DNA from: Myxococcaceae bacterium | Lineage (GTDB): Bacteria; Myxococcota; Myxococcia; Myxococcales; Myxococcaceae | Direction of reading: 5' to 3' | Length of the DNA: 64,000 nt | NCBI GenBank assembly: GCA_016793095.1 | Contig: JAEUJQ010000071.1 | Location: 1 to 64,000 of the forward strand | Shown: piece after piece, positions 56,972 through 64,000 of the stretch | Layout: every line of letters starts with the position of its first letter | Position numbering within the stretch: position 1 is the first letter of the stretch | Translations under genes and position numbers: made by a program | Notes under the pieces: generated by a model | Databases searched by the model: none | Told to the model about the DNA's origin: nothing | What the model saw: the letters and a program-made list of their open reading frames with translations, nothing else

Positions 56972-57394
56972 ATGTCAGACACCCGCGAGCTGATCATCAC
57001 CCTGCCCGGAAAGCGCCGTGTGGACGCGGCCTTCGGGCACCACATCGTGCACACCGACCAGCCGCTCGACAACGGCGGGGAAGACTCGGCGCCATCGCCG
57101 TTCCAGCTCTTCCTCGCCTCCATCGGCGCCTGCGCCGGCATCTTCGTGCAGGGCTTCTGCGCGAAGCGGAACATCGACCCTGCCGGTATCCGCATCGTCG
57201 AGCGGCCGCAGTACGACGAGCAGGGCACCTTGAAGGACGTCGCGCTCGACGTGGAGCTGCCCGCTGGCTTCCCCGAGAAGTACCAGGACGCGCTGCTGCG
57301 CGTCGTCGAGCAATGCTCGGTGAAGAAGGCCATCGCCGCGCAGCCGACGTTCACCGTACGTGCGGTCGCCGCGCCCGTCTCGAACGCGGCCTGA
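56972..57394 (+). CDS. OsmC-family protein
   Basis: Protein of 140 aa from ATG 56972 (a TTG at 56933 is in frame but would overlap the previous gene). OsmC/Ohr fold pattern: IVHTDQPLDNGGEDSAPSPFQLFLASIGACAGIFVQGFC (residues ~25-65, first reactive Cys in GAC) and VVEQCSVKKAIA (second Cys). Ohr-type members reduce organic hydroperoxides; the second Cys is in place here. Stand-alone gene. Confidence 0.88.
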   Translation: MSDTRELIITLPGKRRVDAAFGHHIVHTDQPLDNGGEDSAPSPFQLFLASIGACAGIFVQGFCAKRNIDPAGIRIVERPQYDEQGTLKDVALDVELPAGFPEKYQDALLRVVEQCSVKKAIAAQPTFTVRAVAAPVSNAA

Positions 57395-57468
57395 GCGGTC
57401 GAGGGAGAGAATCGCCCGCGAAAGGTGTCTTGGGCGCACATTGGCGCTAGCCTCCGGTGACCTTCGCG

Positions 57469-59010
57469 ATGAAGCCCGGGGACGAGACCATCAACGACTT
57501 CCGCGGTCCGATGGGGCGTGACCCGCTCGTGGGCTCGCGCATCGACGACTACGAGGTCCAGTCCATCATCGGCACTGGCGCGATGGGCATCGTCTACCGC
57601 GTCCAGCACGCGGTCATCGGCAAGCCGGCCGCGCTCAAGGTGCTGAAGCCCGACTACGCAGACGACCCCGAGATGGTGGAGCGGCTGATCCGCGAGGCGC
57701 GCACCGTCAACGCCATTCGCCACCCGGGCATCGTCGACATCTTCGGCTTCGGCACCCTGCCCAACGGCCAGCCCTACATCGTGATGGACCTGCTCGAGGG
57801 CGAGCCGCTCGACGCGTGGGTGAAGCGCGAGGCGCCCGCGCCCTTCAAGAAGGTGGCGCCGATTCTCGACGAGGTGCTCGGCGCGCTCCACGCGGCGCAC
57901 CAGGTGGGCGTCATTCACCGCGACCTGAAGCCCGGCAACGTCTTCTTCGAGTCGCACCCCGAGTCGCGCAGCCACGTGAAGATCATCGACTTCGGGCTCG
58001 CGCGACAGGCCGACCGCGCGGGCGGCTCGGTGCGGCCCACCAACCCGGGCACCCTCATCGGCACGCCCGCCTTCATGGCGCCCGAGCAGGTGCTGGGCAC
58101 CAAGGTCTTCCCGGCGACCGACCTCTACGCGGTGGGCGGCATCGCGTACCAGATGCTCACCGGGCGCATTCCCCACGAGGCCCCGAGCGCCATCGAGGTC
58201 ATCAGTCAGAAGATGAAGTTCGACCCGGTGCCGCCGCGGCAGTGGGTGCCCTCCATCGACGAGGACGTGGACAGCTGGGTGATGATGCTGCTCGACCGCG
58301 AGCCGGACCGCCGCCCCGAGAGCGCTGACGACGCCCGACGAATGCTCCGGCGCCTCATGGACGGCCGGACGCGCTCGGACGAGAAGCTGAAGCCCGTCGA
58401 GCGGACCAACCGCGCGGCTGACCTCCCCACGGCCATCGTCTCGTCCCAGCCGCCGGTCGTTCAGACTCCGGCCCTCGGCGCCAGTCCGGCTCCACCGACC
58501 GGCCGGCGCTCGTCGGGGAGCCAGGCGCCTGCGGGAACGCCGAAGCCGAAGCCGCCGTCGCAGCCGGTGCACCTCCCCGCCGCGCCTGGCGCGGGCGTCG
58601 TGCCCAAGCGGGTGTGGGCCGAGGCGAGGACGATGCTGGTGGACCCGGTGTCTCCGGCCCTGGCGCCGCGGCCGTCCATCAGTGACTCCTCGGTCTCGAG
58701 CACCGACCCGCTGCGGGAAGCGCTCGCGCCGAAGGTGGGCAACGAGACCCTGCTCGCCGAGCCGACCATCGAGCCGCAGCCCTCCGCCTTCAAGGAGACG
58801 GTGCCGCTCCCCTCCGACATCAACCGCACCCAGCCGGTGAAGCCCGTCGAGCTTCCTGCGGTGCAGCCCATCGAGGACTCCGGGCGCGCTGCCGTGGCGA
58901 CCGACGAGCACGAGGTGATCGCCCCGAGGTCGAAGCTGCCGTGGGTCATCCTCGTGGTGCTCCTCCTCATCATCGTCGGTGGCCTCGCCGTGCTCCTCAC
59001 GAGGAGCTGA
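57469..59010 (+). CDS. Ser/Thr protein kinase with C-terminal membrane anchor
   Basis: Protein of 513 aa from ATG 57469 (GTG 57457 possible). Hanks kinase at residues ~25-290: GTGAMG loop, ALKVL (Lys), HRDLKPGNV, DFGLA, GTPAFMAPEQ. A Pro/Ser-rich variable linker follows, then one C-terminal membrane segment (LPWVILVVLLLIIVGGLAVLL) leaving the kinase in the cytoplasm. Typical myxobacterial Pkn-type kinase without an extracytoplasmic sensor. Not obviously linked to neighbours. Confidence 0.9.
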   Translation: MKPGDETINDFRGPMGRDPLVGSRIDDYEVQSIIGTGAMGIVYRVQHAVIGKPAALKVLKPDYADDPEMVERLIREARTVNAIRHPGIVDIFGFGTLPNGQPYIVMDLLEGEPLDAWVKREAPAPFKKVAPILDEVLGALHAAHQVGVIHRDLKPGNVFFESHPESRSHVKIIDFGLARQADRAGGSVRPTNPGTLIGTPAFMAPEQVLGTKVFPATDLYAVGGIAYQMLTGRIPHEAPSAIEVISQKMKFDPVPPRQWVPSIDEDVDSWVMMLLDREPDRRPESADDARRMLRRLMDGRTRSDEKLKPVERTNRAADLPTAIVSSQPPVVQTPALGASPAPPTGRRSSGSQAPAGTPKPKPPSQPVHLPAAPGAGVVPKRVWAEARTMLVDPVSPALAPRPSISDSSVSSTDPLREALAPKVGNETLLAEPTIEPQPSAFKETVPLPSDINRTQPVKPVELPAVQPIEDSGRAAVATDEHEVIAPRSKLPWVILVVLLLIIVGGLAVLLTRS

Positions 59011-59074
59011 GAGGCGGTCGGAGCGGCGGTGCAGAATTCGCGGCAACTCGCCGGGCTTGTGCTGGAGTGTCGGC

Positions 59075-59653
59075 ATGCTCACTGCGCTGACCCTGACCCT
59101 CACGCTCGCGTCCATCCCGTCCACCGCCCCCGACGGCATTCACCTGCAGGCCACCGAAGAGCGCAGCGCGCGCCTCATCGCGCAGGGCCCGCCTCCGCTC
59201 CCCATGCGGGACAACCCGGTGGCGCCAGCCGGCGGCCGCGAGCTGGAGCTGCAGGGGCGCATCGACTCCATCAACTCGAGGCTCCGCGAGCTGAAGAACG
59301 ACTGGCCGACCATCTCGGTGGTGATGGCGTGGGTGGGCTGGAGCGTCTCGCCGATCGCCCTCGTCGGCCTGCTGGTGATGCTCGCTGGTGGAGCCATCGG
59401 CGCGCCGGTCGTCACCCTCATCGGCGTCGTGATGCTCATCGTCGGCCTCGCCGCGGTCGCCATCGGCATCGCCGGCGTCGTCACAGGCATCACCGCCTCG
59501 AACGCCGCGAAGAGTGAACGCGAAGAGCTCATTCGCGAGCGGGAAGGCCTCGAACGCGAGCTGAAGACGCTGCGGCAGAGCCCGGGCGGAGCGCCGGGGG
59601 TGGACCGCGCGTTCGAGTCTTCGCCGCGCCTCTTCACCGTCGCGGCCTTCTGA
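59075..59653 (+). CDS. Membrane protein with two TM segments and coiled coils
   Basis: Protein of 192 aa from ATG 59075. N-terminal signal (TALTLTLTLASIPST), a coiled coil (LELQGRIDSINSRLRELKND), two adjacent hydrophobic segments (VVMAWVGWSVSPIALVGLLVMLAGG and VVTLIGVVMLIVGLAAVAIGIAGVV), and a second coiled coil (REELIREREGLERELKTLRQ). Just 2 bases before the AI-2E-type permease gene, so probably co-expressed with it. No family recognised. Confidence 0.75.
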   Translation: MLTALTLTLTLASIPSTAPDGIHLQATEERSARLIAQGPPPLPMRDNPVAPAGGRELELQGRIDSINSRLRELKNDWPTISVVMAWVGWSVSPIALVGLLVMLAGGAIGAPVVTLIGVVMLIVGLAAVAIGIAGVVTGITASNAAKSEREELIREREGLERELKTLRQSPGGAPGVDRAFESSPRLFTVAAF

Positions 59654-59655
59654 CG

Positions 59656-60807
59656 ATGCAGCCGGCGCCCTCACGCTTCTACACTCGCGCGTTCGCGCTC
59701 GGCACCATCGCGGTGCTCGGCGGGCTGCTGTTCCGCACGCTGACGCCGTTCCTCGTGCCCATCGTGTGGGCGACGCTGCTGGCCTTCATGCTGCAGCCGC
59801 TCAACCGGCGGCTCTTGAAGAGGTGGCCCACGAAGCCGGGGCTGGCTGCGGGAGTGCTGACGGCGGGAATGGTGGTGCTGGTCAGCGGGCCCATCACGCT
59901 GTTCCTCTTCGCCTTCCTGCGTCAGGCCTCCCAGCTGCTGACCCGGTTCCAGAACGAGGCGCACGACCGCAAGCTGCCGGCGCTGCAGCTGGTGCTCGAG
60001 TTCGGGCCCGTGCAGTCGCTGCTGTCGGCGGCCGGCGAGTTCACCTCGCTGTCGAAGGCTCAGATCCTCGAGCAGGCCAACGACGCGGCGCAGACCGTGC
60101 TGCAGCAGCTCGCCTCGCTCGGCGGCACGGTGGTGTTGGGAGCGTTCTCGGTGGTGACCCAGTTCGGCCTCACCATGTTCCTGCTGTTCTTCTTCCTGCG
60201 CGACGGCCGGGAGATGCTGGAGCGCGCGGTGCACCTGGTGCCGCTGTCAGGGGAGCGGAAGGACGAGCTGTCGCGCTCGCTCGGCGGCGTCACCCGGGGA
60301 GTCGTCGTCGGCACGCTGGTGACGGCGGTGGTGCAGGGCACCCTGGTCGGCATCGGCTTCGCCATCGCCGGGCTGCCGTCGCCCCTCGTCTTCGGCGCCA
60401 TCGGCGCGCTCGCGTCCCTCATCCCTGTGGTGGGCACCGCGCTCGTCTGGGTGCCGGCCGTGCTGTCGCTGCTCGCGCTCGGGCAGACGCCCTGGGCCAT
60501 CTTCCTCACGTTGTGGTGCGTCATCCTCGTGGCGGGCAGCGACAACGTCATTCGCCCGCTCGTGGTGTCGTCCTCGACGAACGTCTCGACGCTGCTCGTC
60601 TTCGTCGGCGTGCTGGGCGGCGTGAGCGCGTTCGGCTTCGCGGGCATCTTCGTGGGGCCGGTGCTGCTGACGCTCATCGCGGCGCTGCTGCGCTACGCCG
60701 ATGACTCCGGCGTCGGCCGGCACCCGGCCCCGCCGTCGGAGCCACCGGCTCCACCTGCGCTGCCCGCGCCGGTCACAGGGCCTGAGCCGGCACCACCTGC
60801 GAGCTGA
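59656..60807 (+). CDS. AI-2E/PerM-family membrane permease
   Basis: Protein of 383 aa. About eight membrane segments with the family pattern: N-terminal TPFLVPIVWATLLAFMLQPLNRRL, central helical soluble loop (residues ~75-150), and C-terminal GTLVTAVVQGTLVGIGFAIAGLPSPLVFGAIGALASLIPVVGTALVWVPA (residues ~215-265), VSALTVSTLLVFVGVLGG-like. Members were first named for AI-2 export, but most are ion or solute transporters of unknown substrate. Pro-rich C-terminal tail. Confidence 0.88.
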   Translation: MQPAPSRFYTRAFALGTIAVLGGLLFRTLTPFLVPIVWATLLAFMLQPLNRRLLKRWPTKPGLAAGVLTAGMVVLVSGPITLFLFAFLRQASQLLTRFQNEAHDRKLPALQLVLEFGPVQSLLSAAGEFTSLSKAQILEQANDAAQTVLQQLASLGGTVVLGAFSVVTQFGLTMFLLFFFLRDGREMLERAVHLVPLSGERKDELSRSLGGVTRGVVVGTLVTAVVQGTLVGIGFAIAGLPSPLVFGAIGALASLIPVVGTALVWVPAVLSLLALGQTPWAIFLTLWCVILVAGSDNVIRPLVVSSSTNVSTLLVFVGVLGGVSAFGFAGIFVGPVLLTLIAALLRYADDSGVGRHPAPPSEPPAPPALPAPVTGPEPAPPAS

Positions 60808-60832
60808 GTCGGTGAGCTGACACAGCTCACTC

Positions 60833-61105
60833 GAAGCGATGCCGTCGAGCCGCGGCGTGCACTGTTGTTCATGCCGGTCGCGGCTCCGACGGAGATCGAT
60901 CTCCGTGAGCGGTGAGCATCGAGACCTGAAGCGATGCCGTCGAGCCGCGGCGTGCGCTGTTGTTCATGCCGGTCGCGGCTCCGACGGAGGTCGATTCACG
61001 TCAGCGGTGGGAAGCGAGCTCACCTGAAGCGATGTCGTCGAGCCGCGGCGTTCTTCAATGCCGGTCTGACGGAGATCGATTCGCGCGAGCGGTGAGCTAG
61101 CCTCG
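60833..61105. repeat. Three ~96-bp hairpin repeats
   Basis: GAAGCGATG begins at 60833, 60928 and 61026 (periods 95 and 98); the third copy is shortened. Each full unit holds an inverted repeat (CCGTCGAGCCGCGGC against GTCGCGGCTCCGACGG) with a ~22-base loop, and unit 1 ends with the palindrome GGAGATCGATCTCC (60891-60904). It fills nearly the whole 303-bp space between the permease stop and the next ATG. It is unlike the 101-bp array at 41.4 kb. Confidence 0.9.
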
Positions 61106-61110
61106 CGCGA

Positions 61111-64000
61111 ATGTTCCGCGTCAGCCTCGTGGTGCTCCTCGCCAGCGCCGGTTGCATCGAACTCACGCTGCCCGACCCCCCTCCACCTCCGGGGCCCGGC
61201 TCCATTCAGGGCACCGCCGTCTACTCGGTGCCCGGCCGGACCGGCTATCGGCCCGCGGGCGGCACCCGCATCACCCTCGTCAACACCGGCACCCAGACCT
61301 TCGCGGACCGCGAGACGGGGCGCTTCGACCTGCGCAACGTCCGCATCAGCCAGGGGCTCGTGTACTTCGTGTTCGACCTCGATGGCGACGGCACGCCGGA
61401 CCGGCAGCGCGCGCTCGAGCTGTCGGCGATCGGCGCGGGCCTCGGCCGCGACGTCGCGCTGGGCGAGGTGGTGTTGTCCCGGAACGCCACGGTGGTGGGC
61501 CGGGTGCTGCGAGGAGACAACCCGCTGCCCACCGGTCACGCAGGCACCGCCGTCTTCGTGCCGGGCGCGCCCTTCGCGACCGCCACGGCCGACACCGGTG
61601 ACTTCGTGCTCGAGAACCTGCCCGAAGGGCCGCTGCAGCTCGCGTTCTACCGCCTGGGGTACCGCGCCGAGAACCGCGACCTCTCGGTGCGCGGGGGAGA
61701 AGAGGCGCGCGTCGCGGCTGCCTCGCTCGCGGTGGACCCGCAGGCCATGTCGGCCAGCGTCACCGTGACGGGCACCGTTCGCTTCGAGGACGGCAGCCCG
61801 GTGCCCAACGCGCGCGTGCGGTTCGTCTCGGGGGCCACCTCGTTCACGGTCACCACCGACGCGAACGGCACCTTCAGCGCGCAGACGATGAGCGCGCAGC
61901 TCTATCAGGTTGGCATCGAAGCCGACGGCGCGACGTCGCTGCGGCTCTACAACGTGCTGTTGCTGCCGGGGGCGAACGAGCTGCCGCCGGTGCAGTTGGC
62001 GCGCGGCGAGTCGATGCCGCTCGACCTCGACGCTGGAGCGCTGGTGCCCTTCGACGGAGGCCTGGGGACTTCACCGGTCGCCGTCATCAGTCCCAGGGTG
62101 CTCGAGCTCGCGCCGGGCGCCAGCGGCACGCTCTCGAGCGCGTTCTCGTCGGGCCGTCGCCCCCTCACCTCACACTGGCGCAGCGCGGCGGACGGCGGGC
62201 TGCAGCTCGCCTTCGACACGCCCGACACCACCGCCTCGTCGGTGCGGGTGTTTGCGCCGGACGCGGCGGGCGCCTACCCCTTCACCTTGAGGGTCACCGA
62301 CGCGCTGGGTGAAGACAGCCCGGCCACGAGCGGCACCGTGCGTGTCGGCGCTCCGCCCACGCTCACCGCGATGGCGGTGGGTGGGACCACGATTGCACCG
62401 GGCGCGCAGGTGACGCTGCAGGCCACAGCCGTCAGCACCGATGGCCGGCCCATCACCGACTACCGGTGGCTTCAGCGCACCGGCCCCGCCCCTGAGATGC
62501 CGTCGTCTCCGCTCGGAGCGATGTTCACCTTCAGAGCGCCCCTCGTCTCGGGCCTCACCCCCATGACGTTCGAGGTGAAGGCGACGAACGACCTCGGCTT
62601 CGAGAGCGCGCCGGTCACCATCACCCTCGCGCTCCAGCCCGTCACGCAGGCGACCCTGACGGCGGCGGCCACACCGGCGGTCGTGTTTCAGGACGGGGGT
62701 CAGCACCTCGTGCAGCTGAACGCAGGTGTCATCGGCGGCGCGCCCGACGCGAGCTTCACGTTCTCGTGGGCGCCGCTCTCAGACGGGTGCCCGCTCGCGG
62801 ACGGCGGCAGGGACCTCACCTGCCCCGAGGCGTGGACGTTGTCGAACCCGACGGGGTCGACGGTCGAGCTGTTCGCGCCCCGGGCGCCCGGTCATCGCAC
62901 CCTCAACTTCACCGTCACGGCGACTCCGGGCGGGCTGACGAGCCAGGTGGCCGTCGACGTTCGCGACGCGCGGCCCCCGTCCTGCCGTCGCGTCTCGCTC
63001 AGCACCATCAGCCTCGAGGTGCAGTGTGACGAGCCGATGCTGGTGATGGGCGCCTTCGACGCGGGCCCGATGGGGCCCCTCGCGTCGGTCGTGGCCGATG
63101 GCGGCTCCGTGGTGGCCGCCTTCGAGTCGGTCGCGAGCCGATTTCCGATGGACATCGACCTGCCGCTCGTGGACCTCGGCGGCAACCCACCGGCGCCCTT
63201 CATCGTGAGCGGCACGCCCCGGCTCTCGTACCCGGCGACCTGGGTGACGCCGCCGAGCGTGACCTCCACCACCATGACGCGGCCGACGTGGCTGCGCCTG
63301 GGCCCGACAGCGTCCTTGCCGTCGCGTCGGGCGCTGGTGGGGCGCGCGACCGACGCCACCCATCGCAGGCTGCTGGTGCTCGACCCCACGCCCTGCACGG
63401 GGGTCTGCGCCGTCACGCCGAGCGTGTTCGAGAACATCAACGGCCAGGGCAACCAGCCCGCGCGCACCACGTCGGCGGTCAGCGTCGATGGTCGTGCCTA
63501 TGTCATCGTCTCGCCGGAGAACCCGCCGGGCCTCGTGGAGTACCGCAACGGCGTCTGGCGCGAGGTCCCCGTCTTCCTCTCGCCCATGTTGGGTGCGCTC
63601 GCCACCGACGGCCGGCAGTTGTGGGTGCTGAGCCAGGACGGCGGCGTCGTCGAGCGCCGCGCCTGGGCGCCGGGTGATGACGGCGGCTCGTACGGTCCGC
63701 CCGAGACGCTGCAGGCGGGCCTCTTCGACGTCACCTCGGCCGAGCTGGCCTTCACGCCACAAGGTCGGGCCTTCGCCGTCATCATCGACAACGCGACGCC
63801 GCTGCAGCTTCAGCTGACGGCTCCCGGCGTCTGGAGCCCGGCCTTCGACCAGCTCACCCTCGGGAACCAGCTCACCAGCGCGAAGGTCGTGGTCTTCGGC
63901 GAGAGCCTGCACGACGCGCTCGTTTTTCAGTTCGCGAGCGACGGCTTCGTGGAAGCGGCCGGGTGGAACTCCGCCCAGCAGCAGACGCTGTACGCCCCTG
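61111..64000 (+). CDS. Large lipoprotein, partial (runs off the right edge)
   Basis: At least 963 codons, open to the end of the window. ATG 61111 starts a signal peptide with lipobox SAGC (Cys 15), followed by Pro-rich PPPPPGPG. Carboxypeptidase-regulatory-like (CarboxypepD_reg) domains follow: GSIQGTAVY...TLVNTGTQTFADRETGRFDLRNV and GTVRFEDGSPVPNARVRFVSG...TDANGTFSAQ. Then two PKD/Ig-like domains (APPTLTAMAVGG..., ATLTAAATPAVVF...) and a C-terminal part that reads like a beta-propeller (RTTSAVSVDGRAYVIV, ALATDGRQLWVLSQ). Function unknown; surface protein. Confidence 0.85.
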   Translation, partial: MFRVSLVVLLASAGCIELTLPDPPPPPGPGSIQGTAVYSVPGRTGYRPAGGTRITLVNTGTQTFADRETGRFDLRNVRISQGLVYFVFDLDGDGTPDRQRALELSAIGAGLGRDVALGEVVLSRNATVVGRVLRGDNPLPTGHAGTAVFVPGAPFATATADTGDFVLENLPEGPLQLAFYRLGYRAENRDLSVRGGEEARVAAASLAVDPQAMSASVTVTGTVRFEDGSPVPNARVRFVSGATSFTVTTDANGTFSAQTMSAQLYQVGIEADGATSLRLYNVLLLPGANELPPVQLARGESMPLDLDAGALVPFDGGLGTSPVAVISPRVLELAPGASGTLSSAFSSGRRPLTSHWRSAADGGLQLAFDTPDTTASSVRVFAPDAAGAYPFTLRVTDALGEDSPATSGTVRVGAPPTLTAMAVGGTTIAPGAQVTLQATAVSTDGRPITDYRWLQRTGPAPEMPSSPLGAMFTFRAPLVSGLTPMTFEVKATNDLGFESAPVTITLALQPVTQATLTAAATPAVVFQDGGQHLVQLNAGVIGGAPDASFTFSWAPLSDGCPLADGGRDLTCPEAWTLSNPTGSTVELFAPRAPGHRTLNFTVTATPGGLTSQVAVDVRDARPPSCRRVSLSTISLEVQCDEPMLVMGAFDAGPMGPLASVVADGGSVVAAFESVASRFPMDIDLPLVDLGGNPPAPFIVSGTPRLSYPATWVTPPSVTSTTMTRPTWLRLGPTASLPSRRALVGRATDATHRRLLVLDPTPCTGVCAVTPSVFENINGQGNQPARTTSAVSVDGRAYVIVSPENPPGLVEYRNGVWREVPVFLSPMLGALATDGRQLWVLSQDGGVVERRAWAPGDDGGSYGPPETLQAGLFDVTSAELAFTPQGRAFAVIIDNATPLQLQLTAPGVWSPAFDQLTLGNQLTSAKVVVFGESLHDALVFQFASDGFVEAAGWNSAQQQTLYAP

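Noticed and set aside
60833..61105. CRISPR array or a small-RNA gene cluster
   Set aside because: Only three units, repeated over their full length, no spacers; no promoter signal seen.

Overview
The window is a 64 kb piece of chromosome with very high G+C and strong third-position GC bias. It fits a myxobacterium or close relative (Myxococcota). The signs are many lipoproteins with Gly/Ala-rich linkers after the lipobox, Cys-rich surface lipoproteins, a Ser/Thr kinase with an N-terminal zinc-finger and C-terminal TPRs next to a sigma-70-like gene, and several TonB receptors. No rRNA, tRNA, CRISPR array, integrase or transposase was found. All calls come from reading the sequence by eye; no database search was possible.

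Layout. 0-5.3 kb: a Big_5/DNRLRE lipoprotein, then a FAD monooxygenase and a coupled membrane protein, divergent from a LysR regulator. 5.3-13.6 kb: a probable metal-responsive unit made of an ECF sigma factor, two paralogous Cys-containing membrane proteins, and a CusC/CusB/CusA-type Cu/Ag efflux system whose CusB carries four tandem heavy-metal-binding modules. 13.7-19.1 kb: methyltransferase, ADP-ribosylglycohydrolase, Uma2 nuclease, and a PolA-like protein that has lost many canonical residues. 19.1-23.7 kb: sigma-like factor, secreted Cys-rich protein and zinc-finger/kinase/TPR protein. 24-32.4 kb: lipoproteins, a PAP2 phosphatase, and TonB-receptor locus A. 32.5-38.9 kb: tetR plus an RND tripartite efflux operon. 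38.9-41.2 kb: FeS-type photolyase and a pilus-assembly N-domain protein. 41.2-42 kb: a 101-bp repeat array grown out of the 3' end of a frameshifted zinc-ribbon gene. 42-48 kb: a VWA lipoprotein and two Cys-rich lipoproteins. 48-51.7 kb: a putative toxin (annexin-like repeats plus an ADP-ribosyltransferase domain) with a translationally coupled 66-aa acidic protein. 51.7-55.8 kb: TonB-receptor locus B, a paralogue of locus A. 55.9-64 kb: PDZ protein, OsmC protein, Ser/Thr kinase, AI-2E-family permease, a second hairpin repeat array, and a large lipoprotein that runs off the right edge.

The strongest candidates for undescribed biology are: (i) the annexin-repeat/ART protein with its coupled small partner; (ii) the duplicated four-gene TonB-receptor system (small His-rich membrane protein, receptor, beta-rich lipoprotein, lipoprotein with a conserved H-x-D-H motif), probably for metal capture; (iii) the sigma factor/Cys-membrane-protein pair in front of the Cus system; and (iv) the altered PolA paralogue, whose 5' end has a decayed second copy 5 kb away.
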